The notes: a model not told the origin generated them from the letters alone. 64,000 bases of DNA from Globisporangium splendens (GCA_006386115.1 VFIW01000005.1:248001-312000), one strand, 5' to 3'. Shown: positions 22,902-33,730, counted from the first letter of the stretch. Numbers and translations are program-made.

Positions 22902-23443
22902 CTTTGCGTGAAAGAGTGGCAATGCGCTTGTGTGATGCTTGCGGAGCGTAGCTGCTGGTGGTGCATGCGATGTCGAAGTTTCTTCTGGTTGATGACCATC
23001 GGGTGACGCAGCATGCGTGTTGCACTGTCTGGAAATCGATGAAATCGCAATGTTGCCTGAGTTTCAGCCAATCATAGTATTCAGATCGCATTTTTGTTCA
23101 ATCATGGAGTGCAGCGTGGGACAACTGATTGACCAAACGTCCGTCAGTCTTCGTGTTTGGACTTGCACCGCACCTAAGCAGAATAATGGATGACCTCACA
23201 GTGTTAAGTTCGATTGAGATGTGGTTGGATAATAATCTAGTAAAAGCAATTCGAAATGCTGAGTTATTAACAGCATGCTTTATTAACTCTGCATGGGTTT
23301 GCAAAAGAACCCGACCCGCCTGCCTCCTATTTTGCATACCCTCTCCACTTGCATACTTTTCCAAATCCGCCCTCCCTCCCTACCTTTTTCGGTCAACCAC
23401 AGCTCACTCGCTCAGTCGCAGCAGTTTTCAATTTGGCGCTAGT
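22902..23443. promoter_or_regulatory. Divergent promoter region, carbonic anhydrase copy 3 and TAF12
   Basis: 542 bp between divergent starts. A CCAAT box (CAGCCAATCATAG) lies near 23067. Just upstream of TAF12 a pyrimidine-rich stretch leads into CAGTTTTCAATTTGG, which resembles oomycete initiator regions only loosely. Confidence 0.45.
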
Positions 23444-24148
23444 ATGGGAGGTGAGAGCAAGAAGCAGCGTCCGGCGCCAGGCTCTATGTACTTCCCGCCG
23501 ACGGCCGTCGCGTCGACACCCACGGCCGCGACGCCGTTCTCGCCCACGAGCGCCACGACCACGAACACGACCAGCAGTCCGAAGGGCAGCACGCCCGGCT
23601 CGCCTTACAACTCGTTCCAGAACGCGTCGACCATGACCAAGGCGCTGACGCCCAATACGGAACTGGGCGAGCTGCTGCGCTCGATCGAGCCGCGCTACTG
23701 CTTCCACCCGGCCGTCGAGGAGCTGCTGCTGGAGATGGCGACCGAGTTCGTGCAGGACGTCGTGGGCTTTTCCGGCAAACTCGCCAAGCACCGCCGATCG
23801 AACGTGCTGGAACCGAGGGATCTGCAGTTCTGCCTCGCCAAGAACTATGGCATTTCGCTCGCAGGCGTGTTGAATGGTGCAGAAGGAAGCGCTCCGAACC
23901 CAGCGACTACGGCGACATCGTCAGCAGGAGATAATGCAGCGGTATTGAACCCACTCGGCCAGGATCTGCTTATGCGCGCGCGTCCGGCGAAGAGCTCACT
24001 GCACATGCACCGCATCGCGTTGAAGCGCAAGGCGCTGTTGCGCACGAAGACAAAGCTGCTCAAGAGCGGACGCAGTGGCACGAAGGCATCCGAAAGTGGC
24101 GGCAAGAAGGTCGTGCGCAAGGGCAGCACGGCTATGGACTCAAAGTAG
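23444..24148 (+). CDS. TAF12: TAF12-like TFIID/SAGA subunit
   Basis: Single exon, 234 aa. Residues ~70-140 form the TAF12 histone fold (LGELLRSIEPRYCFHPAVEE, then FVQDVVGFSGKLAKHRRSN and LEPRDLQFCL). The C-terminus is long and basic (HRIALKRKALLRTKTKLLK, GGKKVVRKG). TAF12 pairs with TAF4 in TFIID and is shared with SAGA. The N-terminal 65 residues are Ser/Thr/Pro-rich. The frame opens far upstream, but ATG 23444 is the first Met followed by coding-like sequence. Confidence 0.88.
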   Translation: MGGESKKQRPAPGSMYFPPTAVASTPTAATPFSPTSATTTNTTSSPKGSTPGSPYNSFQNASTMTKALTPNTELGELLRSIEPRYCFHPAVEELLLEMATEFVQDVVGFSGKLAKHRRSNVLEPRDLQFCLAKNYGISLAGVLNGAEGSAPNPATTATSSAGDNAAVLNPLGQDLLMRARPAKSSLHMHRIALKRKALLRTKTKLLKSGRSGTKASESGGKKVVRKGSTAMDSK

Positions 24149-24746
24149 AGAGAGATAAAGAGAGACAAGACACGTGATGCGGCACATACACAGCAGCAAA
24201 ACAACAACCCACAGAGTGCTCGCCATTTCCAGAAAACCAACAACTATTTATGCATACGCCGTGCAACAAAACAGGGCAATAAAAAAATACAGCACCAAAC
24301 TTCTCGCTCTCGTACTCATTTCCCCGCCCAGATCGCTAAACTGCGCAAAAAAAGAGAATGGATATGAAAGACAATAAACGAAAGAGTTTTTCGTGACGCC
24401 AGCAGTATACACGAAGGAATACTACATGAGCAACGTCACCCCTTTAATCAGATGCGCTCGCGCATGCCACAGTCCCAGCTGCATGCAATGATTAAACGAC
24501 CCAGGGCAACAGTGAGTGGATCCATCTTGTTTCCACAGCCTTTTGAGGCAATATAAGGACCTAATGCAAATGGACATATAGACCTGCGAGGCAGTGTTTA
24601 TGCATTTGCTTTCCAAATTGGTGGACTGTTGGCCCATTGTTTGTTGGAAATGATCTGGAACCTTGAGTCAAAGCCCATCGATGCTGTGCGTAGTCGTTCT
24701 ACAGTGGTTTGGCTCACTTTCAAAGTTGCATCGACAGCCTGAAACC
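24149..24746. other. Intergenic, no gene seen
   Basis: 598 bp, AT-rich, with a likely polyadenylation signal for TAF12 (CAATAAAAAAA near 24277). This marks the left edge of the accessory block. Confidence 0.5.
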
Positions 24747-25382
24747 ATGATTGAGGAGTTGATGTGCTTGGAGCTCGACGACGGAGAAGCTCATTGTGTG
24801 CACATCGACGACTCGTGACCCGTTTGGTTCCCGAAAGAGATGATAAAAGAAGACGCCGAGTACCGCTTTCCTGCCCACCACTTGACGCTCTACGTCGCGA
24901 AGAAGAGAGGCAAGTGGCTAAAGGCGGACAACCTCGATGTGGTTCTGTTGGAACAGGGAGAAGTCTCCAACGGCATTAAGGTGCTGCTTGCGGACGAGCA
25001 AAACAAAATGGATCCACTCGACCGCGCGACCGATGTCGCGACTGACTTTCCGGACCAGTATGTGGGATCAGAAGATGATTATCACGTTCTGATCGAGGTG
25101 TCTGCGCATTTGAAACGAGCAACAGATCGTCTTCGCTGCTACGATGGTTCGTGATATGCTGCATTTGCTGGTGGGTTAAGACTTGACTTTTCTCTGACGT
25201 GGTCTGTCGTAGCGAATGCGCAGAAGCGGACAACGGAATCAAATGCTCGGCAAATGGCAGCGCGCAGTCACACGAGTCGTGGTGGTCGTCGTGGCTTTCG
25301 CCATTTCTTTCAAAGGAGGAAGCCTCACGCACGAAAGAATAGTGATTCGAAAAAGCATTTTACGAGCATGCAGTTTGATTAA
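24747..25382 (+). pseudogene. Crinkler (CRN)-like N-terminal domain gene with an in-frame stop
   Basis: The frame from ATG 24747 reads like the start of a CRN effector (CLELDDGEAHCVHIDDS), meets TGA at 24816-24818, and continues in the same frame with the LFLAK-type core (HHLTLYVAKKRGKWL, then LLEQGEVSNGI). A 66-nt GT-AG intron (25147-25212) follows, then an in-frame exon to 25382 coding a basic, Arg/Lys/His-rich tail (RGGRRGFRHFFQRRKPHAR). CRN proteins are modular oomycete effectors whose N-terminal domain precedes variable C-terminal domains acting in host cells. No typical large C-terminal domain is present. Either it is a decayed gene, or a short protein starts at ATG 24840. The domain identification is fairly firm; the gene's status is not. 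Confidence 0.6.
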
Positions 25383-25639
25383 AAGTCAACTTTGAGATCT
25401 CATTTGAAGCTTTCTGTAGTACATCGCGTGTGGCAGCAGTTGTTTGCGCGTCGTTCCGCGCCATCCGCGTGGCATCAATATGGATTTACGAGTCCGAGCT
25501 CATGGCCAAATGTGCTCACGAGCATATTGCTTTTCGACTTGGGGATGCGTTTTCACATACGACGACTGGACGTCTTGGCGTTGATGACGTTTCGAGTCGC
25601 TTTTCTCGTCGATCGATAATAGAGAAGAAAAGTAGCATT

Positions 25640-25975
25640 TGACACTCCCGCAAACCAACAGAGCTTTCGCCCTTGTCAAAGCCAAGGTAACAGCAGTTGG
25701 ATCAAATCGAGACGACGCATGCAGCGACCGGTGTTGTTCAGATGAATTACTTTTTGCCTCGTTTTGGTGGCGAAAGCGTGGGACTTGGGTCGTGCGAGTG
25801 GATCATGACTTGCGTTTGGTTCGTCTGGAGATATCCCCCACACGGCGTGTCCATGTTGGAGCTCGTCAAGATCGCCCAACAACGTATCAGTTTGCCAGAG
25901 TGCTCGCCGCTGGCATCTAAGCGCGCGTACGTTTTGTCGATCGCATTCTTTTGATGCAATGTGTCCATGCGCACG
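25640..25975. pseudogene. Scrambled remnant of a TDP1-like gene
   Basis: On the minus strand 25975-25745 encodes KNAIDKTYARLDASGEHSG and WAILTSSN followed by NQTQVMIHS, clearly matching the C-terminal HKD region of the TDP1 gene at 29.9-32.1 kb (KNAMPHIKTYAR, WAILTSSNLSKG, NQTQFMIRS). The adjoining segment 25643-25710 matches a later part of the same gene (LPQTNRAFALV versus LSPTNKAFAVI) but on the plus strand. The fragment has therefore been duplicated and internally inverted, and cannot be functional. Confidence 0.65.
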
Positions 25976-26090
25976 TATCGAGTGAGTGATGACCATGTTG
26001 ACGTCGACAGAGAGTTTGCGCAAGGGCAACCCAGCGGAATAGTAGCTCAACATAAGTTTGGTATGTTTATTCTGGCATCCAATCTACACG

Positions 26091-26775
26091 CTACACGCTG
26101 GAGACAACCATCTCCACTGATCGCAGGTTTCTGCGACCGTACTTGGTTTGCTGCTTCGCCGCACTAGCGCTGCTTGGTGGCGCTGACGACACAGGAGATG
26201 CTGCAACAGTGGCATCGCCGCTTTGGATGGACACGCTCGCATTGTCTCCTTCAGCAGTCTTCGTGATCGTCTTCGTTCCGTTAGCGTCCGTGGTGGACAC
26301 GGTAGCAGTCACTTTACTGGACTCAGGCGGGGATGACACGCCAGTGGTAGTCGCAGTCTCACTAATTTCTGTCTTAGATCCAATCGTCGCGTTAGTCTCA
26401 GCAGTCGTACTTTGATCCAGGTTTAGAAACCAGAGCAGGGGCAACTGCGGTGGCACCGACACCCGCCTTCGCACCCACGTCAGCAGACGCTCCGAGACTG
26501 GCAGACGCACCGAATTTCGCACCCGCCAGTACATCTGCGTCGGCTCCGAAGTCTGCACCTGCTCCTGCTCCGGCTTGAACAATTGGACTTGCATACCCTT
26601 TCAAAGAGGTGACAAAGTTCAGGCCAGCATTCGCACCGGCACTGGCACCCGCACTCACAGCTGGGTTAGTGCCACCATAGTAGAACGTTTGAGCGGCTTC
26701 ACTGGACCCGTGCACACCGGACAACACAGACACACTGAGAACACAGAACGCGAAGAATTGCTTGCTCGAAAACAT
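26091..26775 (-). CDS. Secreted Ala/Gly-rich protein, copy A (left arm)
   Basis: The proposed model has two exons, 26775-26475 and 26368-26091. It mirrors copy B in the right arm. The first 23-25 residues (MFSSKQFFAFCVLSVSVLSG) are a signal peptide. The mature part has imperfect GA-rich repeats (GASAGANAG, GAGAGADFGADAD, GASASLGASADVG), followed by a Thr/Ser-rich tail. Without splicing the frame ends at a TGA at 26398. A GT-AG intron with a CTAAC branch-like site restores a long frame. The copy differs from B near the arm end: it runs past the repeat border and terminates as NLRSVEMVVSSV. Function unknown; possibly a cell-wall or apoplastic protein. Confidence 0.55.
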
Positions 26776-27376
26776 ACTTGACTTGGACAGAAGAACAAAG
26801 AGCCACACGAGACGACGAGAGAGTGTGGGAGAGGACGGAGTGGCTGCTGCGGCTGAGCTGGAGAGCAACTTTTTGAGAATGAGCTTTCCACTCGACCAAC
26901 TTGAGTCGCTCGCTTTCTCGTGAGGGTGAGGTGTCGCTGGACCACAGTGAGTGCTGCTCTCCTGTAGTGGCGGGGGAGAGACTTTCAACGGCAGTCGTGG
27001 TCTCGACGACCACCAGATAGTCAGAGTATACTTGCTCTGCTCAGAGCAGCGAAGCGATGACCAGACTCGACAGAAGGTCTCCAAACGACCATCACCAGCT
27101 CAAACGGCACTTTTGAAAGCCACCAAACTAGCAAAACGGCTGTCTCAACAACTCCAAATGGTCCATTGGATCCTTTCGCCTGCAGTGTCGTCTGTTTGCC
27201 ATATGACACAATGGAGAGGTCGGTCGGCCCTGGTTTCTGGTCAAGTGACCCCTTGGCAAAGGGTTCCGCTCTGGATACTGGTACCAGCACCAAAGTCCTT
27301 TCTGGACAGAATGTGTGAGTCTGGCAATACTCGGTCGTAGGAAGGACACGTCAAAATGTAGCCATATTGAAGAGCT
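26122..27376 (-). repeat. Left arm of a 1,255-bp inverted duplication
   Basis: Position x here pairs with position 65345 minus x in the arm at 37969-39223. The arms are nearly identical; I noted single-base differences near 26197, 27270 and 27345, implying >99% identity. Each arm carries the whole secreted-protein gene plus about 600 bp of upstream sequence. Confidence 0.9.
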
Positions 27377-27532
27377 GCATACAGTGGAAAAGCAACACCC
27401 ACACCGTTTCGTCTGATCATCAATCGAGCCAAATCATTCGTTCCTTTCGCATTCGACATTACTCACTGCAAGGAAGAAAGTGGGCGAAGTTTGATTTGTA
27501 TTCTTTCTCTTCCAGCTATTGGCGGTCGGTGT

Positions 27533-27967
27533 TCACTCGACGTCAACTTCTGCGAGCGAGCTTTGCCTCGTACCTTGACGCATAAAAGTCGTTGCCACAA
27601 CAGCAGCCAATCTAAGAGGTTTGAAAGATAGTCTGCATAGTATTAACGCGCCAGACAAATTTTTCACCTGTGTTCCTAGGCTTTTGAACTCGAGCAAGTA
27701 GAATTTTCCATCGCTTGACAATGCAATAGAAGAAGAATGGCACAGAGTATGTGAGTGGACATTCCGGTACGTAACGCCCGTGTGCTCGCTAAGAGTATGT
27801 TGGCGAGGCACAAACGACAAGAATGGCGCAGGCGTCGGTTCAAAAGACGAACCTAGCGAAGCAAGACAAGAATCGAGCTCAGCGGCGACATTCTCGTTTA
27901 TGTTCTTGAAATGCAGCGCTACCTGAGTGTGGAGACGCTGCCGTTCCGCTTGCAAGCGCAACATGTA
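27533..27967 (-). CDS. Hypothetical protein, unrecognised, possibly first exon of a broken gene
   Basis: The frame from ATG 27967 runs for about 110 residues with coding-like composition (LQAERQRLHTQ, CLASLGSSFEPTPAPF, SSDGKFYLLEFKSLGTQ). It then reaches a credible donor (CAG then GTGAAA) near 27667; an acceptor near 27615 would add IGCCCGNDFYAS. Beyond that the sequence runs into the inverted repeat, so the gene may have been cut by the duplication. It overlaps, head to head, the first exon of the kinase-like gene on the other strand, so at most one of the two 5' ends is right as drawn. I do not recognise the family. Confidence 0.3.
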   Translation of the reverse strand, partial: YMLRLQAERQRLHTQVALHFKNINENVAAELDSCLASLGSSFEPTPAPFLSFVPRQHTLSEHTGVTYRNVHSHTLCHSSSIALSSDGKFYLLEFKSLGTQVKNLSGALILCRLSFKPLRLAAVVATTFMRQGTRQSSLAEVDVE

Positions 27968-29836
27968 GCGATAGGGCGTCTGGGAAAGATTTACTCGGCG
28001 ATGATGATCGATAAGTAGGTTCGATGCATCAACATACGACGTCTGCGTGTGCCACTCACTGTCTTTCTACCTTCGCTTCGCTCTAGTGGCCGTGTCGTCA
28101 CTGTTGAGTGCTTCCAAGTTCGAGAGTGTCAGTCAGGAGACGTCGACCCGAGGACACGAATTGAGCAATCGCTTGCGTCTCAACTGACAGCACTCCAAGT
28201 GCAGCGCAACCTCGTCCAGTATGACACCATGATGTGCGTGCCATGCGATCGTGCCGTCTACCTGTGCGCGACGCACGCGGCACCCGCACGGCTTCTACGC
28301 GGGTGTAACTTTCTACTTGCTGCTTGACTCGTGCAGGCATTTTTCGTGTGCATAATGCTGCTAATTACTGGCCACTTTTGTGTATGTGAACTCACGGTAG
28401 TCTGCTAACAGACTTTGGGAAATTGCATCCTTTCGTGGTGCGGCAATACGTTTGCGACGTGGTTCACGGTCTTCACGCATTGCACGAGGTATGTCATGCA
28501 AATCCTTGGGGTTCTCGATTACGGCGGGCTGCTCACAAATGTGAATACGTATTTGCTTGTTATGGTGTGTGCACTCAACAACGCTGTAGACTGGTAACAT
28601 TGTCGGTGGAGTACGAATCTCGTTTACTTGTTCTTTTTGTCTTGAATTTGTCTTCCGCGATACTCCATGGAGGATTCAGCAAACGATTGTGCATGTGCTT
28701 TGCAGCTCTCTAGCTCGTCGATCATCATACGCAGTGATGGCCATGCAGCACTTGTCGCTTGCGCTCCGACTGTCCACACACTGTCCACCCTGTTGGAACT
28801 CAAGTACGTGGTCGTCAGCCTTTTCCAATCGATTGTTCTCCTCCCTCTTGATTAAATTCGTTTACCTATGTCGTGACGTGACAGAGTCCTTGAATATGAG
28901 CAGCCTGCTCGCAGTATCGTGAATCGGCACATGCAGGACAGCGGCATGACGCAAGATATCCGCAGCGTGGCCTACGTGATGGTCGAGATGCTCACGGGAA
29001 TGCGCGTGCGAGGTCATTTGCTGGAATCCGAGCACATCTTGGACCTCACTTCCGCCAATTCGATGGAATCGCGCTTCTTGGCCAACCTCCTGCAAGCAAA
29101 ATCACTGTCCGACGTGATGAAAGAACCGTACCTGCTCGATCGTGATCACCATTCCCCCGATAACACGCCGCTTAGTGGCAACAACCATGTAGAGCTGGCG
29201 CATACCAGAGCCATTGCGATACTCATGGACCAAGAGCTCACTCGGTGCCGTGAGCAGCGCCGCCACCACCTGAGCGAGATTCGTGCCTGGCTCGCTCAAT
29301 TCGAGCGGCGCCACGAACGAAAGCCCACAGCTGCGGAGCGGCCAAAGAGCTGGTCGAATCTTCAGCGGCGTTGTCGAGTGCTCACGGATCGCATCAAAGA
29401 ACTTGAAGCACGACTTTCTGAGGCGCGGAAAGGCTTTTACAAGAAAAGCGATTTTCAGAACGACGAGGAAGAGTTGGAGCACGCGACTCGCTTGGATGAT
29501 CCCGCTTCTGCGTCAGGGTCGTTATCACCAGATGCTAGCAATGGTCGGATCAGTAAACTGGAGATTCCTTTGGCATTAAATGTCACCATTCGGCAGGTAG
29601 ACGGGGAGATGATCGACGTCCACAAACGTTCGCCAGCTCAGAATGCGTTCTTGAAGCGACTCGCGCACGGATCTGCAGGTGGTGACACCGACCAGTCTGT
29701 CCAGGAACACAGTGAAATCATTCATAGCAACCGAGTACCGCAGCATCACCTTCCTTCTGATCGCTTGAATGGACAGGAGCTCATGCATCAACGGAAAGAA
29801 GTGGCGCGGGTCATCAACGATCTGGCTGGTTTCTAG
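27911..29836 (+). CDS. Protein kinase-like protein, probably a pseudokinase
   Basis: Tentative exons: 27911-28014, 28087-28304, 28412-28488, one uncertain exon around 28510-28545, 28706-28803, 28885-29836. The N-lobe reads AIGRLGKIYSAM and GRVVTVECF, where VE replaces the usual VAVK and its lysine. A helix RQYVCDVVHGLHALHE precedes the catalytic-loop region, which reads SSSSIIIRSDGHAAL with no HRD or DFG. The C-lobe shows TQDIRSVAYVMVEMLTGM. About 230 residues of charged, coiled-coil-prone sequence follow (WSNLQRRCRVLTDRIKELEARL). Missing Lys, HRD and DFG imply a catalytically dead kinase fold or a decaying gene. The junction around 28489-28545 cannot be resolved: the frame that continues the domain (VLDYGGLLTN) has no visible acceptor. 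Confidence 0.5.
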
Positions 29837-29932
29837 AAAGCAGTGATCGCTGGATTTCTCACAAAATACCCGCAAAACAATAACAATAACAACAAATACA
29901 GTAGCAAAGTACAGATCAAAGGGTCAGTCTTT

Positions 29933-32092
29933 TCAACGCGGAAGATAGCAGCTACCAAAGATATCTGGCTCGTCTCGGACGAGATCCCACACCCAGGGCT
30001 CGTCAACTTTTGGATCGTACGTCTTGATCGGGAAACTGTACGGCAGCGGCAGAACACGCGGTCGCTGAGAAATGCCACTCGCTGACGGTATCCCAGTTGC
30101 TGCATCGATTGCCGCTGCTTCACTTCCGATTACGGCGAACGCTTTGTTGGTTGGCGAGAGTTGTGGCAAAAACATGACGCCCAGTTCGTACGAGCGGATC
30201 ATGAACTGCGTCTGGTTCTTCTGAAAAGCCCCCCATGCACCTTTGCTGAGGTTGGAGCTCGTCAAGATCGCCCAATCCAGCGCACCACAGTTCTCGCAGC
30301 TTGCATCCACGCGCGCATAGGTTTGATGTGCGGCATCGCATTCTTTCGATGCAATGCCTCGGGTGGATTCCACTTGCGAAGGTACTTGTGCAAAAAAGGT
30401 TTCATATTTTTCAGTGGACACGGCACTGCACGGCCAGCGTCCCAACCTTCGATGGAGTTGCGCTGTCAGGTTCCACACAAAAAAGGTCTGACAATTAGTA
30501 CAGAGCTGAAATACTTCAACTACCATAGTAATGCAGATCTAGTATTCGTACCACATCGTCCACAGACGGCCACACGATGTGCAGTGCTTGGACCGGTGCA
30601 GACGTGGCCGTGACGCCTTTCTTTCCAGGAAGAAGACTCGCTGCGAACTCTCCGAAAAACCATTTCTCATCCAGTGACCCCATACTGGAAAACTGCAATA
30701 AAGACGTTGCATTGGACCCACTGACAATACATCTTGAAACAATATCCACCACACAGGGTTACCTGGCAAATCAACGGATGATCGCTTGCAGGAACACGAA
30801 ACATCTTGAGCAGCCTATAGATATAGCGAGAATACATAATCGTCCAGTACTTTGGGATTAGTTTCAGTTTTGGCACCGGAACATGGCAAGAATGCACACA
30901 AAACACATAGCAGAAGCGTACTTGCGAACACGAAGGTGTCCATACTTTTCCATGTCTACATGCCGTGTTTCGTTAGGTTGATCAGCATATAGGCGGAGCA
31001 ATACTTATGAACACATACACGACCAAAGCGTTCGCACCTTTGCCTGTATGGACACCAGGAACGGACGGAACCAATGCAACTTTGGCAGTCGAGAAGTCAA
31101 ACCGCACGAGTTCCTCTTTGCAGAAGGCAGCCACTTTGGTCCCGAGACGCGACAAGTAGCCGACCAAGTCTGCTTCAAAATCAAGTGCGACACTATTGCT
31201 ACCGTCTGCGTTGCGGTTGCTGACGCACTCTTTGTGCTCTGTATCATCATCACCACCAAGGGTCTTGAGTTCAAAGTCCTGAAACCACACACCTTGCGTC
31301 TTGTTGTTCCAATCAATGGCGATGAAATTGGCTGTGAAAATCGCAACGCGCACTTTGGCTGGATACACGACGACCTGGCGACAAGTGCAAAAGCGAAGGT
31401 CAGGATGCAAAGAGAGCAGCGTAGAACAACAGTGCATGTGAACGCTCGCAACTACAACGCACCATCATCTTTGTGTGATGCGTGCCGTACGGGATCGGGA
31501 GATATGGCGCAACGAGCGTCACATTCGTGTACCCTTTGCACTCGTTCGCCATCGCCTGGCGGTCGCGTTCTCCATGCACCAGTAGCACGGAGACGTCATG
31601 AAGCCGTGGACACTCGCTGAACAGCCACGGCATGTCGAACATGTAGTTGGTAAGCAGCACTTTTGTGAATTCACCAGCGAGCAAATCCGCAATGCCAACG
31701 GTATCCTCTGCTCAGACAACACGCCACACAGTCCTATTAGCCTCAAGAGCACATGCATGACAACCACACGATTAAGGAGCAAGCACTTACGGTTGTGCGC
31801 TTCAGGTGCATTCTTCAACCGTGTCAAGCGGAACCCAACGTCGTCATTCTTGTCGTGCGCTTTCTCGCCATCGTCTTTTCATCACGTTGCACAACCACAC
31901 ACAGAGTTATGCGCACACGTAAAAGGAGATGGCAACGGCGACAGGTGCCGCACTCTCGCAGCCGTAAACTGCTTATGCCTCACCGCCTTCTCCAGTGCCC
32001 TCAGCAGCGACAGCGGCGTCGCGCTTCACGCGCTTTAGAGGGGCCGCCGCCGCGCTCTCTGGCTCCGCGATGCGCTTCCCTGCATTCGCCAT
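29933..32092 (-). CDS. TDP1: Tyrosyl-DNA phosphodiesterase 1, with a frameshift in the second HKD motif
   Basis: Eight exons: 32092-31984, 31874-31791, 31707-31463, 31374-31038, 30955-30922, 30814-30763, 30692-30552, 30462-29933; intact length would be about 510 aa. The first catalytic motif is present (GTHHTKMM, with TQGVW downstream), as are KYGHLRVRK, FSSMGSLDEKW and WAILTSSNLSKGAWG. TDP1 repairs topoisomerase I-DNA adducts in the nucleus. In exon 8 the second motif should read PHIKTY, but after CACATC only AAA precedes CC, and the frame shifts by one base at 30322-30324. Everything before and after is well conserved, so this is either a homopolymer sequencing error or a very recent inactivation. 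It diverges from MED8 with 194 bp between starts. Confidence 0.88.
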
Positions 32093-32286
32093 TGCCGAAA
32101 AGTTGCAGTTGCAGTGTGACGGTAAAAATTACTGGCACCGTTTCCAACTGTACTAACTTTTAGCATGTTTTGTCAAAAACATTTTTTCGCACCGGTATGC
32201 AGGTGGTTTTGGTCAAACTGATTAGATACCGATATAGAGTCGGTATTGTGTGTTTGTCAACCAAAAAGCTCACACAGACGGCAAAT

Positions 32287-32895
32287 ATGCAGGTTGGAGC
32301 AGGAGGCGGCGATGTGGAGCGAGCGCTGAGCAGCATCCGCGCGCGCGCGGACCACCTCCGCCACACGGTCGCGCGTCTGGAGCACAACCTGGCGTGGAAC
32401 CCTGCGAGCACATGGTGCGATCTTATATATGCACATGCATGTGTGCGCTTTTTCGTTTGTAGAGTGATCGCTCACAGCGTTTTTCTTGTTCTTCCCAGGC
32501 CGGAGTTGCTGAGTCAGTACATGGTCATCGCCAAGCAGTTGGAGAACATGAACGAGGAAATCCCCGACTTGCTGCAGCATTTCGCGTGTGTCCCGCGCTT
32601 GGCGACGCCGAACCCAGCGGACATCCCGCTGCTGCTGCGCACGCGCGAGGATCCCGAAATGGAGGAAGACGACCGCCAGCTCATGACCGACAAGCCTCGC
32701 GACAAGAACGCCGAGGCGCTCCAGAAAATGATGAATTCGCACAACGAGGTGGTCGAGAGTCTGGAGGAGACGTTCCGCGAGATGTCTGAGGGGCTCATGA
32801 AGTCCATTCGCGTGAACAAGTACGTGACCAAGACCAAGCCGCCGAGCACGCAGAGCCACCAGTTCAAGTTCATCGAGTCCGGATCGTACGAGTAA
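32287..32895 (+). CDS. MED8: Mediator complex subunit 8-like
   Basis: Two exons, 32287-32414 and 32499-32895, 174 aa; the 84-nt intron splits the Trp codon of STWPELLSQY. The N-terminal helix (ALSSIRARADHLRHTVARLE) and the segment LLRTREDPEMEEDDRQLMTD match the MED8 signature (LRTKPDPEVEE... in animals). A C-terminal helix follows (AEALQKMMNSHNEVVESLEE). MED8 belongs to the Mediator head module that bridges activators and RNA polymerase II. Confidence 0.82.
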   Translation: MQVGAGGGDVERALSSIRARADHLRHTVARLEHNLAWNPASTWCDLIYAHACVRFFVCRVIAHSVFLVLPRPELLSQYMVIAKQLENMNEEIPDLLQHFACVPRLATPNPADIPLLLRTREDPEMEEDDRQLMTDKPRDKNAEALQKMMNSHNEVVESLEETFREMSEGLMKSIRVNKYVTKTKPPSTQSHQFKFIESGSYE

Positions 32896-33006
32896 ATAGG
32901 CATGTTGTGCGCTACTGATGTTGGCACTTATCACGTGTAGAATGCACTTCTTTATATTATTCGCATCTATTGAGAGAGGAATATCGCCCTGTTGATTTCG
33001 TGCATG

Positions 33007-33730
33007 CTATCGCTTTGCGGGTAGAGTGAGCGATGCCAACACTTTTTCCGCGTCGACATACGAGTGCAAGAGCGATTCCATAAACCGAAAGCGGTTCCAG
33101 CTTGGCACAAACGGGTACCCGAGGCAATGCAGGTGCAGGTGCTTCACGGACGCGAATGGCGGTCGGTGGAATCCGAGTCTGCACGACAGCGTGACGTGGG
33201 GGTTAGTGAATCCGTCCAGCGCTCTTTAAGACCATGCATTGTGAGCGACTTACTGGTAATCAGCCGGATTGGTCAAGCCTTCTTGGGCGAGTAGATGTCT
33301 TCCAGTGTCAATCATACGGCTCACTGTATCCATAGGAACGACAAATTCAAATGTCAATCGACTTCAACAACGACCCGCCTCAGTCATAAAAGAAGAGATG
33401 CCCACAGAACAACGTACATAAATCGTGATGCTCCAGTGTCAGATCGTCGATAGTCGCAATATGCTCATGTGGAATCACGAGGAAATGGTGCGTAGCTCTT
33501 GGGTTGCGATCGCGGATCCCAAACACGCGCGCATCCTTTCCAATTGGCACCGAGAGATACACCACACAAAAAAAAACAGAGTTTTAGCCACATTCATATC
33601 CGCCTCAACGCCATTCTATAGCGCACTGAGAGCAGCTCACTTTGTAAACGACGGTGTTCTTCTCGGCGAGCGTCTTCGCGCAGCAGAACGCGCAGCTTCG
33701 TCCAGCTCGCACTGCTGCATTCATCGGCAT
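33007..33730 (-). CDS. HINT3-like HIT-family nucleotide hydrolase
   Basis: Four exons: 33730-33641, 33535-33418, 33323-33254, 33178-33007; 149 aa. The N-terminal CAFCCAKTLAEKNTVVYK matches the CPFC start of HIT proteins, and HHFLVIPHEHI is the second conserved block. The last exon carries GFHRPPFASVKHLHLHCLG, a histidine triad HxHxH of the HINT3/aprataxin branch. Such enzymes hydrolyse nucleoside phosphoramidates or AMP-lysine. Three closely spaced ATGs exist; the first in frame (33730) is chosen. It is divergent from the MULE-derived gene. Confidence 0.88.

Noticed and set aside
26122..27376. Inverted arm considered as a transposon terminal repeat or LTR
   Set aside because: The arms contain a complete host-like secreted gene, lack transposase or retroelement coding and TG...CA ends, and enclose ordinary genes, so segmental duplication fits better.
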